In this document: positions 34,869 through 41,408 of the stretch, piece after piece
How positions within the stretch are numbered: position 1 is the stretch's first letter
How the letters are laid out: each line of letters starts with the position of its first letter
Source: Bacteroidales bacterium
GTDB lineage: Bacteria; Bacteroidota; Bacteroidia; Bacteroidales; BM520
Direction of reading: 5' to 3'
Length of the DNA stretch: 41,408 bases
Assembly (NCBI GenBank): GCA_017538085.1
Contig: JAFYJP010000195.1
Location: 1 to 41,408 of the forward strand
The notes under the pieces: generated by a model
Databases searched by the model: none
Seen by the model: the letters and a program-made list of their open reading frames with translations, nothing else
What the model was told of the DNA's origin: nothing
Position numbers and translations under genes: made by a program

Positions 34869-35600
34869 ATGGAAGGGACTGAAATTCAATACAATCTGAC
34901 GCAAACGATAATCATTATAATCGTTGTCACACTGATTCTTTTGCTCATACTGAGGCTGCTGAAATACATATTCCCGCTGCTTCCGCGTAAAGAACGCACC
35001 AGAGAATGGATAAAAAAGAATTTCGTTTATGCCGAAAGTTTCATTTGGATGATTTACCTCGCCATCATCATTCCCTACCTGCACAAGACCAACATCATTT
35101 TTGAAATAGTTGCAGTCTCCATCATCCTGATTGTAATCATATTGATAGGATATTATTTCGGAAGGGATTTCTTTGCTGGAATTGTTTTCAAGTTTGCCTA
35201 TAAAATAAAGGAAGGAGACTTCATACAATACAATGACACTGTCGGGAAAGTCAAGAAACTCGGAATACAGAACATAGAAATGGAATCAGATGACAACCGA
35301 CTGATATTCATTCCATACACATCAGCCAAACGCGGTATCTTCAGCAAGATATTCAACAATGAACAAAGTCTGACCTGCACTTTTTCATTCACCATTGACT
35401 CTCCAGCCGTTAGCAAGGAAACGATTTCCTCAATCAAAACGTATCTGTTATCCCACCCTTCTGTCTCCACGCAATATGAACCGGTAATAAAATTCAATCA
35501 GGACGAAAACATGAAGACTTTGGCAACTATCTCATTTACAACGCTTGACGAATCAATGGATGACACCATAATAGAAAATGTTAAAAACAAATTCAAATAA
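34869..35600 (+). CDS. Small MscS-type mechanosensitive channel protein
   Basis: A 243-residue membrane protein with three hydrophobic helices (about 13-33, 50-70 and 75-96), then the MscS pore-lining and beta-domain sequence YYFGRDFFAGIVFKFAYKIK, EGDFIQYNDTVGKVKKLGIQ and IEMESDDNRLIFIPYT. The C-terminal alpha-beta domain (about 165-240) is present but short. MscS channels open under membrane tension and release solutes in hypo-osmotic shock. The usual glycine/alanine packing of the pore helix is not clear, so gating may differ. It starts 4 bases after the SLC12-NTPase gene, so the two are almost surely co-transcribed, which points to a shared role in ion or volume balance. Confidence 0.85.
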   Translation: MEGTEIQYNLTQTIIIIIVVTLILLLILRLLKYIFPLLPRKERTREWIKKNFVYAESFIWMIYLAIIIPYLHKTNIIFEIVAVSIILIVIILIGYYFGRDFFAGIVFKFAYKIKEGDFIQYNDTVGKVKKLGIQNIEMESDDNRLIFIPYTSAKRGIFSKIFNNEQSLTCTFSFTIDSPAVSKETISSIKTYLLSHPSVSTQYEPVIKFNQDENMKTLATISFTTLDESMDDTIIENVKNKFK

Positions 35601-35689
35601 TTCCGGTTTACAAAACATATTAGCACGATTTTTGAGAAAAGGATTTACAAAGACAAGATAATATTAACAATTAATCTATTTATATCATT

Positions 35690-36664
35690 ATGAAAAGAAT
35701 CGCTTTATTAGTATCGGTGTTGATTTTTTCAACATTTATGGTATCAGCACAATCAATTAACGATGCAGGTGCAAAATTCAACGAAGCCAATGAATCTTTC
35801 AAAGCTAAAGATTACGCCAAAGCAATAGAGAGTTATACTGAAGCTCTGAACATGTGTGAAGCTCTCGGTGAAGAAGGGGCAGAATTGGGAGAAAAAATCA
35901 AGAAACAGATTCCAAACGCATACGTGAATCAAGGTAAAACTCAAATGCAGAACAAGGATCTTGACGGAGCAATCACCACTCTGACCACTGCAATATCAGA
36001 GGCACAGAAATACAATAATGAGAAGGCTGAGAAAAGTGCCAACAAACTCCTGAGCAATGCTTATCTTGTAAAGGCAGGCAACGCATATCAGGCAAAGGAC
36101 TTTGACAATGCCCTTGACATGTGCGGAAAAGCAATAGCGAGCAACGCAGCAGCCACAAAGGCATATCTTTATGAAACCCTCATATACAGCGAACAGAATG
36201 ATGAAGAAAAGATGATTGAAGCTGCCAACCTGACAATCAAATATGCAATGGCATCCAAAGAACCAGATGAAAAAACAGCATCACAAGCCAAATCAACAGC
36301 TTACACATATTTCATCAACAAAGCTCAAGAAGCATTTGGAAAGAAGAAATATGCTGATGCCGTTACCGACCTTGACAAAGCATTACAATTCGACGAACAA
36401 AGTCAGACTGCCTTTTACCTCAAAGCTTCCAGCCTCAACTTCCAAGGGAAACACGATGATGCCATTGCAACAGCACTGCTCGGTCTCGAAGCTCCGGACA
36501 ACGACCACACACAGTTCCTCGGCATCAACCTCGAACTTGCAAGGGCTTACGAAGCTAAAGGTGACACCGAAAACGCTTGCAAATACTACAAGATTGCTGC
36601 ACAGTCACCTAACTTCAAAGCTGAAGCTGAAGGAAAAATGAAAGATGTTCTCAAATGCAACTAA
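35690..36664 (+). CDS. Exported TPR protein
   Basis: A 324-residue protein with a signal peptide ending near MVSAQS (residue 21). The rest is a TPR solenoid: FNEANESFKAKDYAKAIESY, VNQGKTQMQNKDLDGAITTL, VKAGNAYQAKDFDNALDMCG, AQEAFGKKKYADAVTDLDKA and YEAKGDTENACKYYKIAAQ. It is likely periplasmic and serves as a protein-binding scaffold; no catalytic domain is seen. It lies 89 bases after the MscS gene, far enough to be separate, and 19 bases before the RNA methyltransferase gene. A link to the upstream module is possible but unsupported. Confidence 0.85.
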   Translation: MKRIALLVSVLIFSTFMVSAQSINDAGAKFNEANESFKAKDYAKAIESYTEALNMCEALGEEGAELGEKIKKQIPNAYVNQGKTQMQNKDLDGAITTLTTAISEAQKYNNEKAEKSANKLLSNAYLVKAGNAYQAKDFDNALDMCGKAIASNAAATKAYLYETLIYSEQNDEEKMIEAANLTIKYAMASKEPDEKTASQAKSTAYTYFINKAQEAFGKKKYADAVTDLDKALQFDEQSQTAFYLKASSLNFQGKHDDAIATALLGLEAPDNDHTQFLGINLELARAYEAKGDTENACKYYKIAAQSPNFKAEAEGKMKDVLKCN

Positions 36665-36683
36665 CATATTATCAAAGGAATAA

Positions 36684-37214
36684 ATGCGCAAGCTTTTAAA
36701 TTCCGAACTGAACCGAATCGATATTAAAACCTTCAAAAGTGCCGAGAAGACTCCTGTCGCAGTAGTCCTCGACAACATAAGAAGCCTCAATAATATCGGT
36801 TCGGTTTTTCGTTCGTCAGATGCCTTCCTTATTTCAAAAGTATATCTGTGCGGCATCACCTGCTGTCCGCCTCACCGCGATATCCAGAAGACAGCATTAG
36901 GGGCAACGGAATCAGTGGATTGGGAATATTTCCCCACTACCGTTGAGTGCATAAAAAAACTCAAATCAGAAGGCGCCTTGATAGCTTCCATTGAACAAAC
37001 CGATGAAAGTGTAACCCTGCAAGATTTCACCCCCGACAGGGACAGGCTTACTGCCGTGGTCATGGGCAACGAAGTAAAAGGTGTTGAAGATGAGGTAATC
37101 GACCTCTCTGATGTCTGCATCGAAATACCTCAAGCCGGCACGAAACATTCACTGAACGTTGCAGTCTGCACCGGCATCGTTCTGTACGATTTGTACAATA
37201 AATTGAAAGTCTGA
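36684..37214 (+). CDS. TrmH/SpoU-family RNA 2'-O-methyltransferase
   Basis: A 176-residue SPOUT-fold methyltransferase with the three family motifs: NIRSLNNIGSVFRSSDAF (motif 1, near 32), VVMGNEVKGV (motif 2, near 127) and IPQAGTKHSLNVAVCTGIVL (motif 3, near 148), which form the trefoil knot that binds S-adenosylmethionine. It should methylate ribose in tRNA or rRNA in the cytoplasm. The short form without an N-terminal substrate-binding domain is like TrmL or TrmH-type proteins; the target nucleotide is not predictable. Its stop codon lies within a 14-base tandem duplication, and a terminator follows. Confidence 0.9.
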   Translation: MRKLLNSELNRIDIKTFKSAEKTPVAVVLDNIRSLNNIGSVFRSSDAFLISKVYLCGITCCPPHRDIQKTALGATESVDWEYFPTTVECIKKLKSEGALIASIEQTDESVTLQDFTPDRDRLTAVVMGNEVKGVEDEVIDLSDVCIEIPQAGTKHSLNVAVCTGIVLYDLYNKLKV

Positions 37215-37234
37215 CACAAAAAGTCTGACACAAA
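37207..37234 (+). repeat. 14-base perfect tandem duplication over a stop codon
   Basis: AAGTCTGACACAAA occurs twice head to tail (37207-37220 and 37221-37234). The first copy contains the TGA stop of the methyltransferase gene. It looks like a slippage duplication and does not alter the protein. Confidence 0.9.
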
Positions 37235-37257
37235 TTGAACAACTAACTTTCAAAAAA

Positions 37258-37295
37258 AGAGAGGGTGACTAAAAAGTAGTCATCCTCTTTTTTTT
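37258..37295 (+). terminator. Terminator between the RNA methyltransferase gene and tRNA-Pro
   Basis: The arms AGAGGGTGACTA and TAGTCATCCTCT pair over 12 bp with one G-T wobble around AAAAG, followed by eight T residues. An A-run on the left side would give a T-run on the minus strand, so it may also end the tRNA-Pro transcript. Confidence 0.9.
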
Positions 37296-37301
37296 GTACA
37301 G

Positions 37302-37375
37302 TCGGGATGAGAGGACTTGAACCTCCGGCCTCTTCGTCCCGAACGAAGCGCGCTAGCCAACTGCGCCACATCCCG
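37302..37375 (-). tRNA. tRNA-Pro (anticodon CGG)
   Basis: A 74-base tRNA on the minus strand. Acceptor arms CGGGATG and CATCCCG pair fully with discriminator A. The anticodon stem CTTCG/CGAAG closes loop TTCGGGA with anticodon CGG, reading CCG. The D arm has GTTGGCTAGC and the T arm GGTTCAAGTCC. CCA is not encoded. Confidence 0.95.
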
Positions 37376-37388
37376 ATTATTTACGCTG

Positions 37389-37396
37389 CAAAATTA
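37389..37396 (-). promoter_or_regulatory. Bacteroidetes -7 box for tRNA-Pro
   Basis: TAATTTTG on the minus strand matches TAnnTTTG, 13 bases before the tRNA 5' end. The upstream side is an A-run with no clear TTTG. Confidence 0.55.
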
Positions 37397-37429
37397 CTCT
37401 TTTTTTTCATTTATATCCATTTCATTTTT

Positions 37430-37437
37430 TATTTTTG
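37430..37437 (+). promoter_or_regulatory. Bacteroidetes -7 box for the ECF sigma gene
   Basis: TATTTTTG matches TAnnTTTG and lies 31 bases before the sigma factor ATG, divergent from the tRNA-Pro box. Confidence 0.55.
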
Positions 37438-37468
37438 TAACCAATTGAAAAAATTGCGTCAAAAGGTA

Positions 37469-38011
37469 ATGGACAGTATTAATGAAAACGATATAATTGA
37501 AAGAATAATCGGCGGCGACACCGAAGCTTTCTCATATATAGTTGACAAATATAAAGATATGGTTTTCAATATTGTACACAAGATTATCCCAGACTGTCAG
37601 GACGCTGAGGACATCACCCAAGACGTATTCATCAAGGTGTTCCAGAAACTTGACAGTTTCAAATCCAAGTCGAAACTGACGACCTGGATTTACACTATAG
37701 CATACAACGAAGCCATAAGCGCAACTCGCAAAAAGACACATGATTTCATCGCAATACCAGACAACTTTGAAATTAAGGACAATGACCCAGTTGAAGAAGT
37801 CACATATTCCGATGAACTGCTTGAAATTCTGAAAAAGGAAATGGAAAATCTCGACCCACTCGACAACCTGATCCTTACTCTTTACTACAACATGGAAAAC
37901 TCTATTGAAGAAATAGCTGAAATCACAGGACTGACCCAGGCCAATGTGAAAGTCAAACTCTTCAGGACCAGAAAAAAACTATTGAATAAATTAAAAGATA
38001 AAACTCATTAA
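37469..38011 (+). CDS. ECF-type RNA polymerase sigma factor
   Basis: A 180-residue sigma-70 of the ECF group with regions 2 and 4 only. Region 2 includes FSYIVDKYKDMVFNIVHKI and the core-binding and -10 recognition part QDAEDITQDVFIKVFQKL, then TWIYTIAYN. Region 4 is IEEIAEITGLTQANVKVKLF followed by RTRKKLLNKL. The open frame extends upstream through the tRNA-Pro gene, so I start at the ATG at 37469, after the -7 box. A small membrane protein follows after two bases, in the usual place of an anti-sigma factor. The regulon and signal are unknown. Confidence 0.9.
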   Translation: MDSINENDIIERIIGGDTEAFSYIVDKYKDMVFNIVHKIIPDCQDAEDITQDVFIKVFQKLDSFKSKSKLTTWIYTIAYNEAISATRKKTHDFIAIPDNFEIKDNDPVEEVTYSDELLEILKKEMENLDPLDNLILTLYYNMENSIEEIAEITGLTQANVKVKLFRTRKKLLNKLKDKTH

Positions 38012-38013
38012 AA

Positions 38014-38418
38014 ATGCAGAACGACATAAATAACAATACTGAGAAAGATTCATTAAAAGAATTCTTTCAACATATTGAACTTAAAAAACTGCCTGACAGT
38101 TTCACCGACAATGTCATGCAAAAAGTCAGAGAGGAGGAAAGTCTGTCTGTAAACCGTAATAAATCATTACTCGTTTTGTTATTGGTTTCAGCCGTCATGT
38201 CACTGTTACCTGTAATCGTTCTTGTTATCATCTTTCATACAAACATAGCCTCATTTTTCACTTCGTTGGCTATAAACATGTTAACGCAAATATCAAAGCT
38301 TCTAAGACCTAATTTTCTAATCCCGTTCATATATATATCGGGCATTGTCATTAGTGGTATGTTGCTCTACTCCATTCTGAAGTATTTGAATTATTCGAAC
38401 AGAGAAAGCACAGTCTGA
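38014..38418 (+). CDS. Small membrane protein, possible anti-sigma partner
   Basis: A 134-residue protein of no firmly recognised family. The N-terminal 45 residues are charged and cytoplasmic-like, with LPDSFTDNVMQKVREEE, a segment often seen at the start of small membrane proteins encoded beside ECF sigma genes. Two hydrophobic helices follow (about 51-75 and 97-118). It lacks a visible zinc-binding H-x3-C-x2-C anti-sigma motif. Its position two bases after the sigma gene suggests it controls the sigma factor or belongs to its regulon; this is inference. Confidence 0.7.
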   Translation: MQNDINNNTEKDSLKEFFQHIELKKLPDSFTDNVMQKVREEESLSVNRNKSLLVLLLVSAVMSLLPVIVLVIIFHTNIASFFTSLAINMLTQISKLLRPNFLIPFIYISGIVISGMLLYSILKYLNYSNRESTV

Positions 38419-38452
38419 CCTTTGTATGGGTACATCTGAAACCTGCCACGAC

Positions 38453-39604
38453 TCATATACGTGTTATGCCCATAGGCCATTCATGCGAAATGATATCTAA
38501 CATGTAACGATAATCCCCATCATTATTCACAAAATCAAGAGAACTGGTATTTACAATTACTATTCTCTTTCCGCTTTCCTGACGGAAATAATCAAGATAC
38601 CCATCCTGTATCGACTGCAGATAGTCATCGGATATGTTACGTTCATAGCTGCGGCCGCGTTTTCTGATGTTACTCTGCAAATTTTCAACCGGCAGATGAA
38701 GATATACCAACAAGTCGGGTTCCGGCAATTTTGTCTTTATGATATTGAACAGCACGGAATAAAGACGGAAGAGGTCGTCAGACAAAGTCTTTCCGGCAAA
38801 AATATAAGACTTGGACAAAAAATAATCCGATACCACAAGATTATGGAACAAGTCCATATTTATCAGATTATCAGTCAATTGTCTGTATCTCGCAGCAAGA
38901 AATGAGAGTTCCACAGGAAAAGCGTACTTATCTTTATCAGCATAAAACATTGGGAGAAACGGATTGTCGGCAAACTGTTCAAGAATCAATTTTGCATTGA
39001 GGTCTTTTGCAATACGAGTTGAAAGCGATGTTTTTCCTGCGCCTATGCAGCCTTCTATGGCAATATAAGAATAAATATGTTCGATATTATGCTGTAAATC
39101 AGCGCCATAATTATCGCGGTCTATTTTTTTGACTTTCAGTGAATCAGTGCATTCAAGATATAGCTGACGGACAGTTTTATGAAGTACTGGGTGCATGAAA
39201 TCAGGGATGATGTCATTAAGCGGTTCCAATACAAATCTGCGTTCAGTAAGCTGGTGATGGGGAATTTTCAGATACAGTTCATTTACGACCAATTCGCCGT
39301 ATAGGATTATATCCACATCAATTATTCTGTTTTCATACCTGCGGTCGAAAGTCTTCCTGCGTCCCATTTCAATCTCAACAGACTTGCATACGTGCAGAAT
39401 CTCAAAAGGCAGCAGGTCGGTGGTGTAAACTACCGCACGGTTATAGAACATTTTGTCGGTGTCATATCCCCAAGGTTCCGTTTCATATATGGCACCAATC
39501 AGCTTGGGTGAGCCGAAAAAAGCATTCAGGCGATGAATGGCAGTGCTTATATTTGATTCCCTGTCGCCGAGATTTGTTCCAATCATTAAAACTAAGTCTC
39601 TCAT
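38453..39604 (-). CDS. folK: Fused HPPK (FolK) and deoxynucleoside kinase
   Basis: A 383-residue two-domain protein. The N-terminal part (about 1-160) is 6-hydroxymethyl-7,8-dihydropterin pyrophosphokinase of folate synthesis: MIGTNLGDRESN, YETEPWGY, FYNRAV and RRYENRIIDVDIILYG. The C-terminal part (about 175-383) is a deoxynucleoside kinase of the dCK/dGK type with P-loop EGCIGAGKTS (lysine 191), VVSDYFLSKS and RGRSYERN. One enzyme thus feeds folate synthesis and the other nucleotide salvage. I start at the ATG at 39604 because the sequence upstream is A/T-rich and non-family. It is convergent with the sigma operon and divergent from sppA. Confidence 0.9.
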   Translation of the reverse strand: MRDLVLMIGTNLGDRESNISTAIHRLNAFFGSPKLIGAIYETEPWGYDTDKMFYNRAVVYTTDLLPFEILHVCKSVEIEMGRRKTFDRRYENRIIDVDIILYGELVVNELYLKIPHHQLTERRFVLEPLNDIIPDFMHPVLHKTVRQLYLECTDSLKVKKIDRDNYGADLQHNIEHIYSYIAIEGCIGAGKTSLSTRIAKDLNAKLILEQFADNPFLPMFYADKDKYAFPVELSFLAARYRQLTDNLINMDLFHNLVVSDYFLSKSYIFAGKTLSDDLFRLYSVLFNIIKTKLPEPDLLVYLHLPVENLQSNIRKRGRSYERNISDDYLQSIQDGYLDYFRQESGKRIVIVNTSSLDFVNNDGDYRYMLDIISHEWPMGITRI

Positions 39605-39658
39605 TTTCAAAAAAATTCTTTTACGGAAATATTTTAGCAATATTACAAAAAAAATATA

Positions 39659-39666
39659 TATCTTTG
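39659..39666 (+). promoter_or_regulatory. Bacteroidetes -7 box for sppA
   Basis: TATCTTTG matches TAnnTTTG and lies 45 bases before the sppA ATG, in the divergent spacer from folK. A weak TTTA lies near the -33 position. Confidence 0.6.
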
Positions 39667-39711
39667 TGGTTTGAATCATAACTTTATAAACAAAAAAATA
39701 GTATTTTTATT

Positions 39712-41408
39712 ATGAAAGGATTTTGGAAGTATGTTCTTGCTACGATAGTTGGAATAATCATTTTGTGTATTATCTCCACTATAATGTTCTCACTCATAGC
39801 ATCGTCCGCGATGAAAAGAAGCAACAAGGGAGCAGAAGTCAAGCCGAATTCAGTGCTATATCTCAATTTCGACAAGACGATGTATGACAAAGCCCCATCA
39901 GACATTATGTCCATTCTCAACAGCAAATCCCAAGACATACAAGGCATGAACACTATCCTTGAATGCATTGAAAAAGCCGGAAGAGATTCAAATATAGACG
40001 GAATATTTATAGAAACGCTGACCTTCAACGGAGGTATCGCATTAAACGAGGAAATCAGGGAAGCACTTCTGAAGTTCAAGAAGGACCATCCTGAAAAGTT
40101 CATTGTTACCTACTCGAAATCAATGACAACAAGCGCATACTATCTTGCAAGCGTATCTGACAAGATTTTCCTGAACCCGGCAGGGTCAATAACCTTCCAA
40201 GGGCTGAGCGCATCAATAATGTTTTACAAGAACCTTCTTGATAAATATGATATAGAAGTTAATGTCTTCCGTCCTGAAGGATGCAAGTTCAAAAGCGCTG
40301 TGGAGCCTTATATCTTGGACAAAATGAGCGATGCCAACAAAGAACAGATGAACAGATATGTCTTCAACATCTGGAACAGGATGGTTAACGGCATCTCCGC
40401 CCAACGCAACATTTCCCCGGAAAAGCTCAATGAAATAGCCGACAACCTGCTTATAGGCAATGCCGAGAATGCAAAGCAATACGGATTAATTGACGAGGTT
40501 GCGCCATACGATGTGGCAATCGATTATATGAAAACTCTCACATCAACCGAATCTGACAAGAAACTCAAAATGGTAAATGTTGAAAACTACAAAAACAATG
40601 ATGTAGATGATGGAAAGAGTTTCACAAAAGACAGAATAGCAGTCATTTATGCTATCGGTCAAATCTCAGATGGCAAAGGAACCGACACACAGATTGGGGA
40701 TCAGACACTGGTGAAGTCAATAAGAAAAGCCCGTGAAGACAAGAATATCAAAGCTGTCGTTTTTAGGGTAAACAGTCCTGGTGGCAGTGCACTTGCGTCA
40801 GAAGTCATTCTCAGAGAGATAGAACTCCTCAAGAAGGAAAAACCTGTTGTAGCATCATACGGAAATTACGCAGCATCAGGCGGATATTATATTTCCTGTC
40901 TCTGTGACAAGATTATTTGCAACCCATATTGCCTTACCGGCTCCATCGGCGTTTTCGGCATGTTCCCGAACTTCCAGAATTTCCTCAACAAAAGAATCGG
41001 TATAACCACCGACAATGTTCAGACCAACAAGAACGCCATGGGTGTAAACCTGATGAATGAACTGACTGATGACACCAAGAACTATTGGAGCAATCAGGTC
41101 AACGACATATACAAGACATTCATAGGCCACGTTTCAGAAGGCCGCAATATGACCACCACGGCAGTTGATTCCATCGGCCAAGGAAGAGTTTGGACCGGCG
41201 ATGATGCCATAAACATAGGACTTGTTGATGAACTTGGTGGTTTAAACAGAGCTATTGAGGTTGCTGCCGAAATGGCAAAGATTGACAATTACAGAATCAC
41301 CAATTTCCCAAAAGAGAAAGATATGACCGCCATATTTGCAGAGTTAATCTCCAACAACTCTGATGACGAAATATTTTTAACTTCATCACAACTTGGCATA
41401 CTTTTTGA
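39712..41408 (+). CDS. sppA: Signal peptide peptidase SppA, 67K type (C-terminus cut by window edge)
   Basis: 565 complete codons are visible and the frame is still open at the window end. A signal anchor (about 7-30) precedes two tandem S49 domains. The first holds the general-base lysine at 151 (YYLASVSDKIFLNP); the second holds the serine at 389 (YAASGGYYIS) and RVNSPGGSALASE, GSIGVFGM. This long two-repeat form matches E. coli SppA. It should degrade cleaved signal peptides in the inner membrane. The last bases TGA at 41406-41408 are out of frame, so the protein continues. Only a few dozen residues are likely missing, judging from the family's length. Confidence 0.93.
   Translation, partial: MKGFWKYVLATIVGIIILCIISTIMFSLIASSAMKRSNKGAEVKPNSVLYLNFDKTMYDKAPSDIMSILNSKSQDIQGMNTILECIEKAGRDSNIDGIFIETLTFNGGIALNEEIREALLKFKKDHPEKFIVTYSKSMTTSAYYLASVSDKIFLNPAGSITFQGLSASIMFYKNLLDKYDIEVNVFRPEGCKFKSAVEPYILDKMSDANKEQMNRYVFNIWNRMVNGISAQRNISPEKLNEIADNLLIGNAENAKQYGLIDEVAPYDVAIDYMKTLTSTESDKKLKMVNVENYKNNDVDDGKSFTKDRIAVIYAIGQISDGKGTDTQIGDQTLVKSIRKAREDKNIKAVVFRVNSPGGSALASEVILREIELLKKEKPVVASYGNYAASGGYYISCLCDKIICNPYCLTGSIGVFGMFPNFQNFLNKRIGITTDNVQTNKNAMGVNLMNELTDDTKNYWSNQVNDIYKTFIGHVSEGRNMTTTAVDSIGQGRVWTGDDAINIGLVDELGGLNRAIEVAAEMAKIDNYRITNFPKEKDMTAIFAELISNNSDDEIFLTSSQLGILF

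Noticed and set aside
37307-37468. N-terminal extension of the ECF sigma frame through the tRNA-Pro gene
   Set aside because: The open frame passes through a tRNA on the other strand and through the likely promoter; the ATG at 37469 gives the normal ECF start.
41406-41408. TGA at the last three bases as the sppA stop
   Set aside because: The sppA frame reads CTT TTT GA at the end, so this TGA is out of frame and the gene continues past the window.
1-41408. CRISPR array, transposase, integrase or prophage genes
   Set aside because: No regularly spaced repeats and no transposase, recombinase or phage structural motifs were found on either strand.

Overview
The window looks like chromosomal DNA of a member of the Bacteroidales. 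The reasons are: moderately low GC by eye; promoters of the Bacteroidetes type (TTTG, about 19-20 bases, TAnnTTTG) instead of -35/-10 boxes; few Shine-Dalgarno sequences; an extended NusB; DUF1573, DUF3276 and DUF5683 proteins; an Oar-like TonB receptor; and three secreted proteins ending in type IX secretion (T9SS) sorting domains. The T9SS cargo argues against the genus Bacteroides itself. Genus and habitat cannot be read from the sequence. The window is densely coded, with no gene-free stretch over 300 bases.

Layout, left end: the start of nnr and the whole of coaX (both minus), then two tandem tRNA-Leu genes (plus) with a shared terminator, then a large secreted multidomain T9SS cargo protein. 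From 4.5 to 10.0 kb, minus-strand housekeeping genes follow in the order nusB, DUF1573 lipoprotein, TPR protein, aroE, glmM, rseC, with an extra promoter before glmM. From 10.1 to 17.2 kb the strand switches: DUF3276 nucleic-acid-binding protein, a palindromic hairpin, parA-parB-DUF5683-dapB-lepB, then class III fructose bisphosphatase. From 17.2 to 25.4 kb come two tandem C10 (streptopain-like) cysteine proteases, an exported thioredoxin overlapping the second protease by 4 bases, a WbqC-like protein, a 7TM-HD phosphohydrolase (PgpH type) and an NlpC/P60 peptidase. An Oar-like TonB-dependent receptor with its own terminator follows.

The most unusual part is 29.07-35.60 kb. It is a tight three-gene plus-strand run: a small outer-membrane barrel; a 1679-residue protein joining an SLC12-type cation-chloride cotransporter to a long helical region and a C-terminal P-loop NTPase with a likely winged helix; and a compact MscS-type channel. 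I read it as a possible ATP-dependent osmotic or ion-homeostasis module. The domain calls rest on visible motifs, and the function is inference.

Right end: an exported TPR protein, a TrmH-type RNA methyltransferase, a terminator, tRNA-Pro (minus), a divergent ECF sigma factor with a small membrane partner, a FolK-deoxynucleoside kinase fusion (minus), and a divergent SppA protease cut by the window edge.
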